A DNA stretch of 11,574 bases from Candidatus Hydrogenedentota bacterium (lineage in GTDB: Bacteria > Hydrogenedentota > Hydrogenedentia > Hydrogenedentales > CAITNO01), in assembly GCA_007124105.1 (NCBI GenBank), contig SLFT01000236.1, positions 1-11,574 on the forward strand. Reading direction: 5' to 3'. Below the pieces are notes generated by a model. The model was not told the origin of the DNA. It saw only the letters and a program-made list of their open reading frames with translations, and made no database searches. Within the stretch, counting starts at the first letter, position 1. The number at the start of each line of letters is the position of its first letter. Position numbers and translations under genes: made by a program. This document shows positions 1 through 5,831 of this stretch, piece after piece.

Positions 1-1
1 G

Positions 2-1066
2 ATTATTCTGTCTGCCTTTGCCGACGTGTTTTACACTGGCAATCGCCCCCGATTCAACAGCTGGTATCCGCGCATTATTTCAATGCTGGATGACAGTATT
101 TACGCCATGCTGCGGGAGGCGCTTGACGCCAGCAACCCGGACGCGCTCACGCATGCGGCGACAATGGGTTTATGGGCGGCTGCCATGAACGCGATTACTG
201 TAATGGCCCGCGAACAGGGCAACATGGACGCGGCAGCCGTAGATAAGCAGGAAACGGTCCGCGCGGCGCTGACGGCCGGGTATGCAAAACAGCTGGCATC
301 TGTAGCCGCAACAGTACAAGAAAACAGCGTCCCCGCCGCCGTTCAGATTCAAGCGCTTGCAGGCGCATGTTTTGCTGAATTACTGAATCTTGAAACACTT
401 GCCCCAAAAGAAGACATACGCGCCCTTATTCCCAGAAGTTTGGCCGATATCACTGATGACGGGGAAGACGGCGACCAACATTTTGCTCGGACTTTAACAG
501 CTCTGGCCACGCTTCTGTTCAGCGAACAGACATTGACTGTTCGCGCAGAAGAAGAAGAAGACGACACATTAGCCACATTTCTATCCGATGTATTAAACCA
601 CCAGCCAAACACAGCAACAGAGGATCAGGACAATCTTGTTACACCCAGTCGTCTGGACTTATGGCCTATCATGCAGGCATTGCCAGGCGTATATTATAAC
701 TCGCTGCAACGCGTTCTAACACTGCGGCCCGCGGCATTAGCGCCATTAAATACGTCCCTGCCCGTGTTCACACCGGTGTCATTAGGAAAACTGGAGATGC
801 TTATCAAGGAAGAGCCTGATTTCATCCTGCTCATACGGCTCGCGCTTGATACGCCGCTTACCATCGAGACCATGACGCTGCGCCTTCCGATTATCATGCG
901 CTCACCAGTTGCCGCATGCCTCCACGACAACGAACCAGTGCCCGCCCGCCAGGAACTGCTGCCTGGTGACGGAGATACACGCGTTGTTTTGCGGTTTCGG
1001 TCTCCCTTGAAACTTACTGACACATTTTACCTGCGCCTTCGCGAGTCAAAGCAACAAGAGAGTTAA
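2..1066 (+). CDS. GH116/DUF608-like protein, C-terminal part, probably catalytically degenerate (5'-partial)
   Basis: The frame is open to the left edge, so the GTG at 26 is probably not the real start; 354 residues are visible. I recognise GH116/DUF608 (glucosylceramidase-like) features by memory only. A 'YTGN' segment (nt 29-40) resembles the helix with 'LTGD', and 'GLWAAAMNAITVMAREQGN' (nt 167-223) resembles the 'GLWLAALRAAAEMAxxLGD' helix. 'LAGACFAELLNLETLAP' (from nt 356) resembles 'LAGQWYARLLGLxxLLP', and 'DQHFARTLTALATLLF' resembles 'GxHYARAMASWALLLA'. 'ALPGVYYNSLQRVLTLRP' (from nt 677) resembles the closing beta-rich segment. The Asp-Gln normally before LAG is Ile-Gln here, and I see no equivalent of the Tyr-Asp acid region, so glycosidase activity is doubtful. 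No signal peptide or membrane helix is visible in this part. It lies 10 bp before coaE, probably co-transcribed. The family call is tentative; it could be a different alpha/alpha-barrel protein. Confidence 0.5.
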   Translation: MILSAFADVFYTGNRPRFNSWYPRIISMLDDSIYAMLREALDASNPDALTHAATMGLWAAAMNAITVMAREQGNMDAAAVDKQETVRAALTAGYAKQLASVAATVQENSVPAAVQIQALAGACFAELLNLETLAPKEDIRALIPRSLADITDDGEDGDQHFARTLTALATLLFSEQTLTVRAEEEEDDTLATFLSDVLNHQPNTATEDQDNLVTPSRLDLWPIMQALPGVYYNSLQRVLTLRPAALAPLNTSLPVFTPVSLGKLEMLIKEEPDFILLIRLALDTPLTIETMTLRLPIIMRSPVAACLHDNEPVPARQELLPGDGDTRVVLRFRSPLKLTDTFYLRLRESKQQES

Positions 1067-1076
1067 CAGAAATTTC

Positions 1077-1679
1077 ATGAAGATTATCGGCCTTACCGGC
1101 GGCATAGGAAGCGGCAAGTCCCAAGCCGCGGCCTATTTCCGCGAAGCGGGCATCCCTACTATTGACGCGGACGCCATCGGTCATCAGATACTTGAAAGCG
1201 ACCGTGATATACGCAATGCCCTTATCTCCACCTTCGGCGCAACAATAACAAATGATGGCGCTGCAATAGATCGCGGAAAGCTCGCGGAACGCGTGTTCGC
1301 CGACAGCAGCGCGCGAAAACAAGTGAATGCCCTCGTGCATCCCGCAATCATCGCCGAAGTGAGTCGCCAATGCGCCGCGCTGTATGAAGCAGGCCGCAAT
1401 ACTATTATTGTCGAGGCTGCGCTCCTTGCGGAATCAGGAAATCAAGACCCCTGGCTGACAGCACTGGCGCTCGTTCTCGCATCTGAACAAACACGTATCG
1501 AGCGCTTAACCCGGCATCGGGGATTCACGCGGGAAGAGGCACAACAGCGGATAGCCGCCCAGACCATACCGGAATCTAAGAAGAACGCCGCTCGTTGGAT
1601 CATTGAAAACAATGGCGACCTGGACGCCCTGCATGCGCGTGTTCAGGAGATTGCCATGGAAATCGTTGAAATCACTTGA
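1077..1679 (+). CDS. coaE: Dephospho-CoA kinase
   Basis: This enzyme phosphorylates the 3'-OH of the ribose of dephospho-CoA with ATP, the last step of coenzyme A synthesis, in the cytosol. The protein has 200 residues, the usual family length. The P-loop GGIGSGKS is at residues 8-15, and the 'DADAIGHQIL' substrate-binding stretch starts at 30. 'LVHPAI' matches the conserved His-Pro motif, and 'EAALLAESG' stands where 'VPLLFE' is common. The lid/C-terminal motif 'ERLTRHRGFTREEAQQRI' is followed by 'ENNGDL', the family's N-G ending. The ATG at 1077 puts the P-loop at the expected distance. Only a weak, distant purine-rich AAGAGAG lies upstream, so translation may be coupled to the preceding gene, 10 bp away. 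Nothing looks unusual. Confidence 0.96.
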   Translation: MKIIGLTGGIGSGKSQAAAYFREAGIPTIDADAIGHQILESDRDIRNALISTFGATITNDGAAIDRGKLAERVFADSSARKQVNALVHPAIIAEVSRQCAALYEAGRNTIIVEAALLAESGNQDPWLTALALVLASEQTRIERLTRHRGFTREEAQQRIAAQTIPESKKNAARWIIENNGDLDALHARVQEIAMEIVEIT

Positions 1680-1681
1680 GG

Positions 1682-1703
1682 CAAACAAATAAACTTTTGT
1701 TTG
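1682..1703. repeat. 8-bp inverted repeat after coaE
   Basis: CAAACAAA (1682-1689) and TTTGTTTG (1696-1703) are perfect reverse complements around a 6-nt loop, starting 2 nt after the coaE stop. The stem has only two G-C pairs and is not followed by a run of T, so it does not fit a strong intrinsic terminator. A second small stem, TTGCG/CGCAA around CTAAA, lies near 1726-1740. The placement between coaE and the next start could mark a transcript end or an operator, but this is not shown. Confidence 0.3.
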
Positions 1704-1755
1704 GGTTGCCAACCGAAAAACGTTGTTGCGCTAAACGCAAACATTTGGAACGTCT

Positions 1756-1761
1756 CATAAT
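1756..1761 (+). promoter_or_regulatory. Possible -10 element (CATAAT) upstream of the PL22-like gene
   Basis: CATAAT matches five of six positions of the sigma-70 -10 consensus. It sits 48 nt before the RBS-supported ATG at 1810, in the only sizeable non-coding gap among the + strand genes (1680-1809). No convincing -35 hexamer lies 16-18 nt upstream. It is reported as a candidate only, because the gap suggests that the lyase-like and ROK genes form their own transcript. Confidence 0.2.
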
Positions 1762-1796
1762 GTGATATGCCACGCCAACCACAGACACACAATGAC

Positions 1797-1802
1797 AGGA
1801 AG
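1797..1802 (+). promoter_or_regulatory. Ribosome binding site AGGAAG deciding the start at 1810
   Basis: AGGAAG ends 7 nt before the ATG at 1810. The in-frame GTG at 1762 and ATG at 1792 have no such site at proper spacing. Starting at 1810 gives a short n-region before the twin-arginine motif, as Tat signals normally have. Both observations favour 1810 over the longer reading. Confidence 0.7.
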
Positions 1803-1809
1803 TATCTTT

Positions 1810-3003
1810 ATGTCAGAAGGGCACGCAACAAAATTATCCCGTCGCGCATTCATAAGGAACAGCGCTGTCGCAGGCGCTACGGTCATTGGCGCAACAATAA
1901 CTACCTCGAAAGTTTTCGCCAATGTGCGCCAGAGCACACCGCCTTGGCAGCATCGGTTTGCGTCTTATGTGGACGAAGAAACCGGCGTGACGGTGTATAA
2001 CCTTACGCCGGGCAACCATGATGACGATGTGGTGTACCAAACCCATCCCATGTGGACGCAGGACATGCGTTACTTCATGTATTATTCGCGCCGCCCCGGC
2101 CAGGAGCGGCGTCCGAATCTGCTCGACATGCATACGGGCGAAGCGCGCGCTATTGAAGCGCCGGGCTACCAGCGGGGCACTATGACCTGGCATGACAACA
2201 ACCTGTACTATATGGCCAACAACGATGTTTTTGTTGTGGACGTACCGAAGGCTTATCACGGGGATACGAAACCCCATTGCATTGCACATATTCCCGAGGA
2301 ATTCCAACGTTATTCGGGCGATATTACCGTAGACGCAGACGGCAGCGCCTTGTACTTTGGCGCGCAACTTGACGAAGACGGCAAGAAATACGCCGTCCTT
2401 TCAGTAGACCTCGCTTCCGGCGACACGCGTATTGTGATACAAACGGATTTTCAGGTCGGCCATTTTCAAGCGAACCCGTCGCATCCGCGTAAACTCATGT
2501 TTTGTTGGGAAACCGGCGGCGATGCGCCGCAGCGCACTTGGTTCGTGAATACAGACGGCAACACTCTTAAGCCATTGTACAAGGAAAACTATGACGAATG
2601 GGTCACCCACGAAGTGTGGTGGGGCCCGGACAACATCATCTTCACTATCTGGCCTTACAACGACACAATGCGCGCCATGCCGCACGGCATTGCCGAAGCG
2701 TCCCTGGAAACCGGCCCTAATGGGGAAATGGATATTATAGCCCAATATCCCGCCTGGCATACTCACGGCAGCCACGACCGACGCTGGGCGCTGGGAGACG
2801 ACTTTGACCGAAATATCTGGCTCATAAATATAACCAGTGGAGAGCGGAAATTGCTGACCCAAGGACATACCTCGGGTGATTACCGAACCCATCCACATGG
2901 TTCGTTTACGCCAGATAGCCGGGGACTGGTATTCACATCAAGTAAAAACGGCGTTGAAGACGTCTTTTATGTACCCCTGCCGGATTGGGAAACGCTGACA
3001 TGA
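1810..3003 (+). CDS. Tat-exported oligogalacturonate lyase-like (PL22) beta-propeller protein
   Basis: The protein has 397 residues. A twin-arginine signal 'SRRAFIR' (residues 10-16), a hydrophobic stretch and a likely cut after VFA37 predict Tat export. The mature part matches the PL22 oligogalacturonate lyase family, a seven-bladed propeller that splits unsaturated digalacturonate by Mn-dependent beta-elimination. Family motifs in order are 'GHFQANP...MFCWE', 'THEVWW' (His267, aligned with the proposed catalytic His), 'HGSHD' (His322, likely metal ligand) and 'THPHGSFTPD' (His361 and His363, likely metal ligands). From memory of the Yersinia enzyme, a Gln three residues before the first His of THPH also binds the metal; here that position is Tyr358. 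A loop between HGSHD and THPH is shorter than in enterobacterial Ogl. The family member in Enterobacteria is cytosolic, so substrate and activity may differ. It overlaps the ROK kinase gene by ATGA. Family membership is fairly sure; the exact reaction is not. Confidence 0.82.
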   Translation: MSEGHATKLSRRAFIRNSAVAGATVIGATITTSKVFANVRQSTPPWQHRFASYVDEETGVTVYNLTPGNHDDDVVYQTHPMWTQDMRYFMYYSRRPGQERRPNLLDMHTGEARAIEAPGYQRGTMTWHDNNLYYMANNDVFVVDVPKAYHGDTKPHCIAHIPEEFQRYSGDITVDADGSALYFGAQLDEDGKKYAVLSVDLASGDTRIVIQTDFQVGHFQANPSHPRKLMFCWETGGDAPQRTWFVNTDGNTLKPLYKENYDEWVTHEVWWGPDNIIFTIWPYNDTMRAMPHGIAEASLETGPNGEMDIIAQYPAWHTHGSHDRRWALGDDFDRNIWLINITSGERKLLTQGHTSGDYRTHPHGSFTPDSRGLVFTSSKNGVEDVFYVPLPDWETLT

Positions 3004-3953
3004 GCAGCGACAAGATAATTGCAATTGAAATAGGCGGCACCAAATTACAGGCGGCCCTTGGAAAGCCGGATGGAACTATCCTGGAAAAGCGGCGCGGCGC
3101 CGTTAACCGTGACGCAGGAGCGCAAGGCATTCTCCAGTGGACATCAGAAAAGGCAGAAGAACTGATCACGTTGGCAAGGAACAATGTGCGCGCCATCGGT
3201 ATCGGCTTCGGCGGTCCCGTGGAGTCAGCATCGGGCCGCGCCCTTGTATCTCATCAGATTGACGGCTGGGAAAACGCGCCTATCCGCGAGTGGTTTGCAA
3301 AACGTTTTTCCATGCCTGTAGTGGCGGCAAACGACGCCAACGCGGCAGGCTGGGCGGAATACTGCCTGGGAGCCGGCAAGGGTACGCGTCACTTCTGTTA
3401 TATGAATATCGGCAGCGGCATTGGCGGCGCATTGATAATCAACAAACGCCTCTATGACGGCCAGGGACGCGGCGCGGCGGAAATTGGACATACCTGGGTA
3501 CCTGATTGGACAAACGATACCCCCGGCGCAACAGATAAGCTTGAAAACCTCTGCTCGGGCTGGGCAATCGAGCAACGTCTGCAACGCCTGAGCGGCCTGA
3601 CGCCTGGCACACCGCTGAGCGCTTTGTGTGAAGGCGATCCCAAACGTCTGACGTGTCCGCTCCTCGCCAAGGCAGCCGCACAAAACGACGCGCGCGCCCG
3701 CGCTGAGATAACTGCGATCGCCAATGCCGTAGGCATCGCTCTGGGCAATGTGGTCACACTGTTCCATCCCGAACGCATCGCTATCGGCGGCGGCGTTGCG
3801 CTTATGGGCGAAACGCTGCTTGCGCCATTGCGGGACGCCTTGCAACAATACGCTTTCGCCCCCTACCGCAACGCCGTACGTATTGTCCCCTGCGCATTGG
3901 AAGAAGACGTCGTTATAGCAGGCGCGTTGCTTCTTGCGGGCGCATCCTGCTGA
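3000..3953 (+). CDS. ROK family sugar kinase
   Basis: ROK proteins of this type phosphorylate hexoses such as glucose, fructose, mannose or N-acetylated amino sugars with ATP; the substrate cannot be read from the sequence. There are 317 residues, normal for a ROK kinase without a DNA-binding domain, and no helix-turn-helix N-terminus is visible. The phosphate loop 'IEIGGTK' opens the protein, and 'GIGFGGPV' follows. 'ANDANAAGWAE' carries the catalytic base Asp112. 'NIGSGIGG' and 'GAAEIGH' (Glu161, His164) complete the sugar and ATP sites. The CxCGxxGCxE zinc cluster is missing: the segment after EIGH runs through 'LENLCSGWAIEQR', with a single Cys. The ATG at 3000 overlaps the stop of the preceding gene (ATGA), with GGGA upstream; an in-frame TTG at 2985 is less likely. 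Coupling suggests it handles a sugar related to the exported PL22-like protein. The 3' end overlaps convergent ribF. Confidence 0.9.
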   Translation: MSSDKIIAIEIGGTKLQAALGKPDGTILEKRRGAVNRDAGAQGILQWTSEKAEELITLARNNVRAIGIGFGGPVESASGRALVSHQIDGWENAPIREWFAKRFSMPVVAANDANAAGWAEYCLGAGKGTRHFCYMNIGSGIGGALIINKRLYDGQGRGAAEIGHTWVPDWTNDTPGATDKLENLCSGWAIEQRLQRLSGLTPGTPLSALCEGDPKRLTCPLLAKAAAQNDARARAEITAIANAVGIALGNVVTLFHPERIAIGGGVALMGETLLAPLRDALQQYAFAPYRNAVRIVPCALEEDVVIAGALLLAGASC

Positions 3954-4866
3954 AATACTCTCGTATACATTGCACATCAGCAGCGATAGCCTCGCTGAGC
4001 GCATCGCGGGACGCAAATTTTTTTTCCGGGCGCAGGCGTTTATGAAACACGATTTCAATCTCCGCAACATCAAGGTCGCCTGTATAATCAAGTAAATGCG
4101 CCTCGACCAACGCATGTTCGTCGCGTATAGTCGGCGCAATACCGATATTCACCGCCGCTACATAACGGGTATCTCGCACGAACGCCTCGGCAGCGTAAAC
4201 ACCGTGCGCGGGGGTGGCGCAGGTTCCGACATCCAGATTGGCGGTTGGAAAGCCCAGGATTCGCCCGATACCCCGCCCAGCGATAACTGTTCCTGTCAGT
4301 GAAAATTTTCGGCCCAGGTATTGTTCCAAGTTACATACCTCGCCCTGTATCACCCGCTCCCGGATCAACGTGCTGCTTACACGCTGACCACCTATAATAA
4401 GCGGCGGTATCTGCCTCACCTCAAAGCCGTGTCGGCGCGCCGCCGTTGTCAAATATTCATAATCGCCGCTGGCGTCATGCCCGAAAGCGAAATCATGCCC
4501 CACAACCACTTTTTCGACCTTGCACTGTCCGACCAGTATGGATTCAACAAATTGTTGAGCCGACATGGCCGCAGAATCGCGATCAAAGGGAAGCGTATAC
4601 ACTACATCTACACCACGCTCCTCCAACAGTCGGCGCTTTGTCCTGGCGTCAGTAAGGATATTGGGCGCATTTTCGGGAAAGAAATACTGGCGTGGATGGG
4701 GTTCCAAAGTCATCACTGCGGCTGTCCCGCCAATGGCTCGGGACTCCTCCAACAGGGCGTCCAGTATCTGTTGATGACCAAGATGCACACCATCAAAACA
4801 GCCAACCGTCGCCACTACGCCCGGGAAACGCACGTCTGTTGTTCTCACATCCTCAACAGTACGCAT
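3913..4866 (-). CDS. ribF: Bifunctional riboflavin kinase / FAD synthetase
   Basis: RibF makes FMN from riboflavin and then FAD from FMN, using ATP, in the cytosol. There are 317 residues, close to the usual 305-315. The N-terminal nucleotidyltransferase domain shows 'GCFDGVHLGHQ' (22-32), 'GHDFAFGHDASGD' (from 123) and 'SSTLIRE' (164-170). The C-terminal riboflavin kinase domain shows 'GRGIGRILGFPTANL' (197-211), 'HGVYA' and 'NIGIAPTI', plus Glu255 in 'VEAHLLDY', the family's catalytic base. The start at 4866 is chosen over an in-frame upstream start at 4944 because it has a strong GGGAGG site 7 nt away and gives the family N-terminus. It begins 4 nt after the truB stop and is the last visible gene of the cluster. 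Its final 41 bp are shared with the convergent ROK gene. No terminator is visible downstream. Confidence 0.96.
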   Translation of the reverse strand: MRTVEDVRTTDVRFPGVVATVGCFDGVHLGHQQILDALLEESRAIGGTAAVMTLEPHPRQYFFPENAPNILTDARTKRRLLEERGVDVVYTLPFDRDSAAMSAQQFVESILVGQCKVEKVVVGHDFAFGHDASGDYEYLTTAARRHGFEVRQIPPLIIGGQRVSSTLIRERVIQGEVCNLEQYLGRKFSLTGTVIAGRGIGRILGFPTANLDVGTCATPAHGVYAAEAFVRDTRYVAAVNIGIAPTIRDEHALVEAHLLDYTGDLDVAEIEIVFHKRLRPEKKFASRDALSEAIAADVQCIREYFSRMRPQEATRLL

Positions 4867-4870
4867 AGCA

Positions 4871-5767
4871 CTACCTCCCGGCGAAGACACGTTTAGGCTG
4901 AAGTCGCGCACCCATAGCGGTGGGTTGCGCGCTGGCGATGGCAAGCAACCTTCCTTCCGCGTCCTTGATCTGTACCCAGCCGTCGGTTACAGAACAGGGC
5001 GCCAACAGCGCCTTTGACGAAATAGCGCCGCCGGAGCAGACAATAGCGGCGCGCGCCGCATCCACGCGCGCTTCCGGCAAGTCGAGCGCTTCATCCATCG
5101 GAATCAGGCGCGCGCGCACCGCGTCAAGCGTGTCCAGAGCATCAAGCGGCGTGGCCGCGTCCAACGCGTAATTGCCGATATGCGTGCGACGCAGTTGGGC
5201 CAGCGCCGCGCCACAGCCAAGTTGTTTTCCAACATCGTGGCAAAGGGTGCGGACATAGGCGCCGCTCGAACATTCAATCCGTATCCCGGCATCAGGTGGC
5301 TCCCATTGCGTCACATCAAAACAGTGAACCGTAATCGGACGCGGTTGCCGTTCCACGTCGCCGCCTTCACGGGCAATTTTATAGAGCCGCCGGCCGCCAA
5401 CCTTTACAGCGCTGACCATGGGCGGTGTCTGCTGTATATCACCTGTAAATGCATTGCAGGCATCTTGAATCATTTCTCGCGTCATCGGCTCGGGCAAGGG
5501 ATGTTCCTCAAGCGTCTCGCCATCCAGATCATGAGAGCTGGTAACAATGCCCAATCGCATCGCCCCTTCATACGTCTTATCAAGGCCGGTAAAATGTTCC
5601 GAGAGCCGCGTCGCCTGACCAATGCACAATATCAACAGACCTGTTGCGCGCGGGTCCAATGTGCCCGTATGACCGATGCGCCGAATGCGCGTCGCCTTGC
5701 GCAATGCATCCACTACATCGTGGGAAGTCATGCCTTGCGGTTTATCTACGAGAAGTATACCGTTCAT
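4871..5767 (-). CDS. truB: tRNA pseudouridine(55) synthase
   Basis: TruB converts U55 in the T-loop of almost all tRNAs to pseudouridine. There are 298 residues, a normal length. The opening 'NGILLVDKPQGMTSHDVV' is the classic TruB N-terminus. The catalytic motif 'GHTGTLDPRATGLL' carries the nucleophile Asp38. 'DKTYEG' follows at about 68, and 'RRLYKIAREG' and 'CSSGAYVRTLCHDVG' match the later conserved blocks. The C-terminal part (about 225-298) fits a small PUA-like domain. The ATG at 5765-5767 is the only start that keeps the family N-terminus; its Shine-Dalgarno signal is weak. A 64-nt gap with a small hairpin separates it from the upstream rbfA-nrnA gene. It stands in its usual place between rbfA and ribF. 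Confidence 0.97.
   Translation of the reverse strand: MNGILLVDKPQGMTSHDVVDALRKATRIRRIGHTGTLDPRATGLLILCIGQATRLSEHFTGLDKTYEGAMRLGIVTSSHDLDGETLEEHPLPEPMTREMIQDACNAFTGDIQQTPPMVSAVKVGGRRLYKIAREGGDVERQPRPITVHCFDVTQWEPPDAGIRIECSSGAYVRTLCHDVGKQLGCGAALAQLRRTHIGNYALDAATPLDALDTLDAVRARLIPMDEALDLPEARVDAARAAIVCSGGAISSKALLAPCSVTDGWVQIKDAEGRLLAIASAQPTAMGARLQPKRVFAGR
4874..4879 (-). promoter_or_regulatory. Ribosome binding site GGGAGG of ribF
   Basis: On the - strand GGGAGG lies 7 nt before the ATG at 4866. It lies inside the last codons of truB, so truB translation runs over the site and stops 4 nt before the ribF start. This fits translational coupling and sets the ribF start. Confidence 0.75.
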
Positions 5768-5789
5768 AGAAGGAATATCTTTCTTGCCG

Positions 5790-5805
5790 GACAGCAGGGG
5801 CTGTC
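5790..5805. repeat. Perfect 6-bp hairpin between the rbfA-nrnA gene and truB
   Basis: GACAGC (5790-5795) and GCTGTC (5800-5805) form a perfect stem around a 4-nt loop. It lies in the 64-nt gap upstream of truB, 22 nt before the truB ATG on the - strand. No T-run follows on either strand, so it is not a standard terminator. It could stabilise or process the mRNA, or modulate truB translation where the Shine-Dalgarno site is weak. No function is shown. Confidence 0.4.
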
Positions 5806-5831
5806 ATATTTCACGGTTGGGTGGGTTGTTT

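Noticed and set aside
1682..1703. Inverted repeat after coaE read as an intrinsic terminator
   Set aside because: The stem is AT-rich with two G-C pairs and no T-run follows, so I list it only as a repeat.
1834..2367. 177-codon frame on the - strand inside the PL22-like gene
   Set aside because: It is antisense to a gene with a clear signal peptide and conserved motifs; no features of its own.
3225..4139. Long open frame (304 codons) on the - strand across the ROK gene and the end of ribF
   Set aside because: It lies antisense to a clear ROK kinase, shows no recognisable motif and has a composition of a shadow frame; ribF and the ROK gene explain the region.
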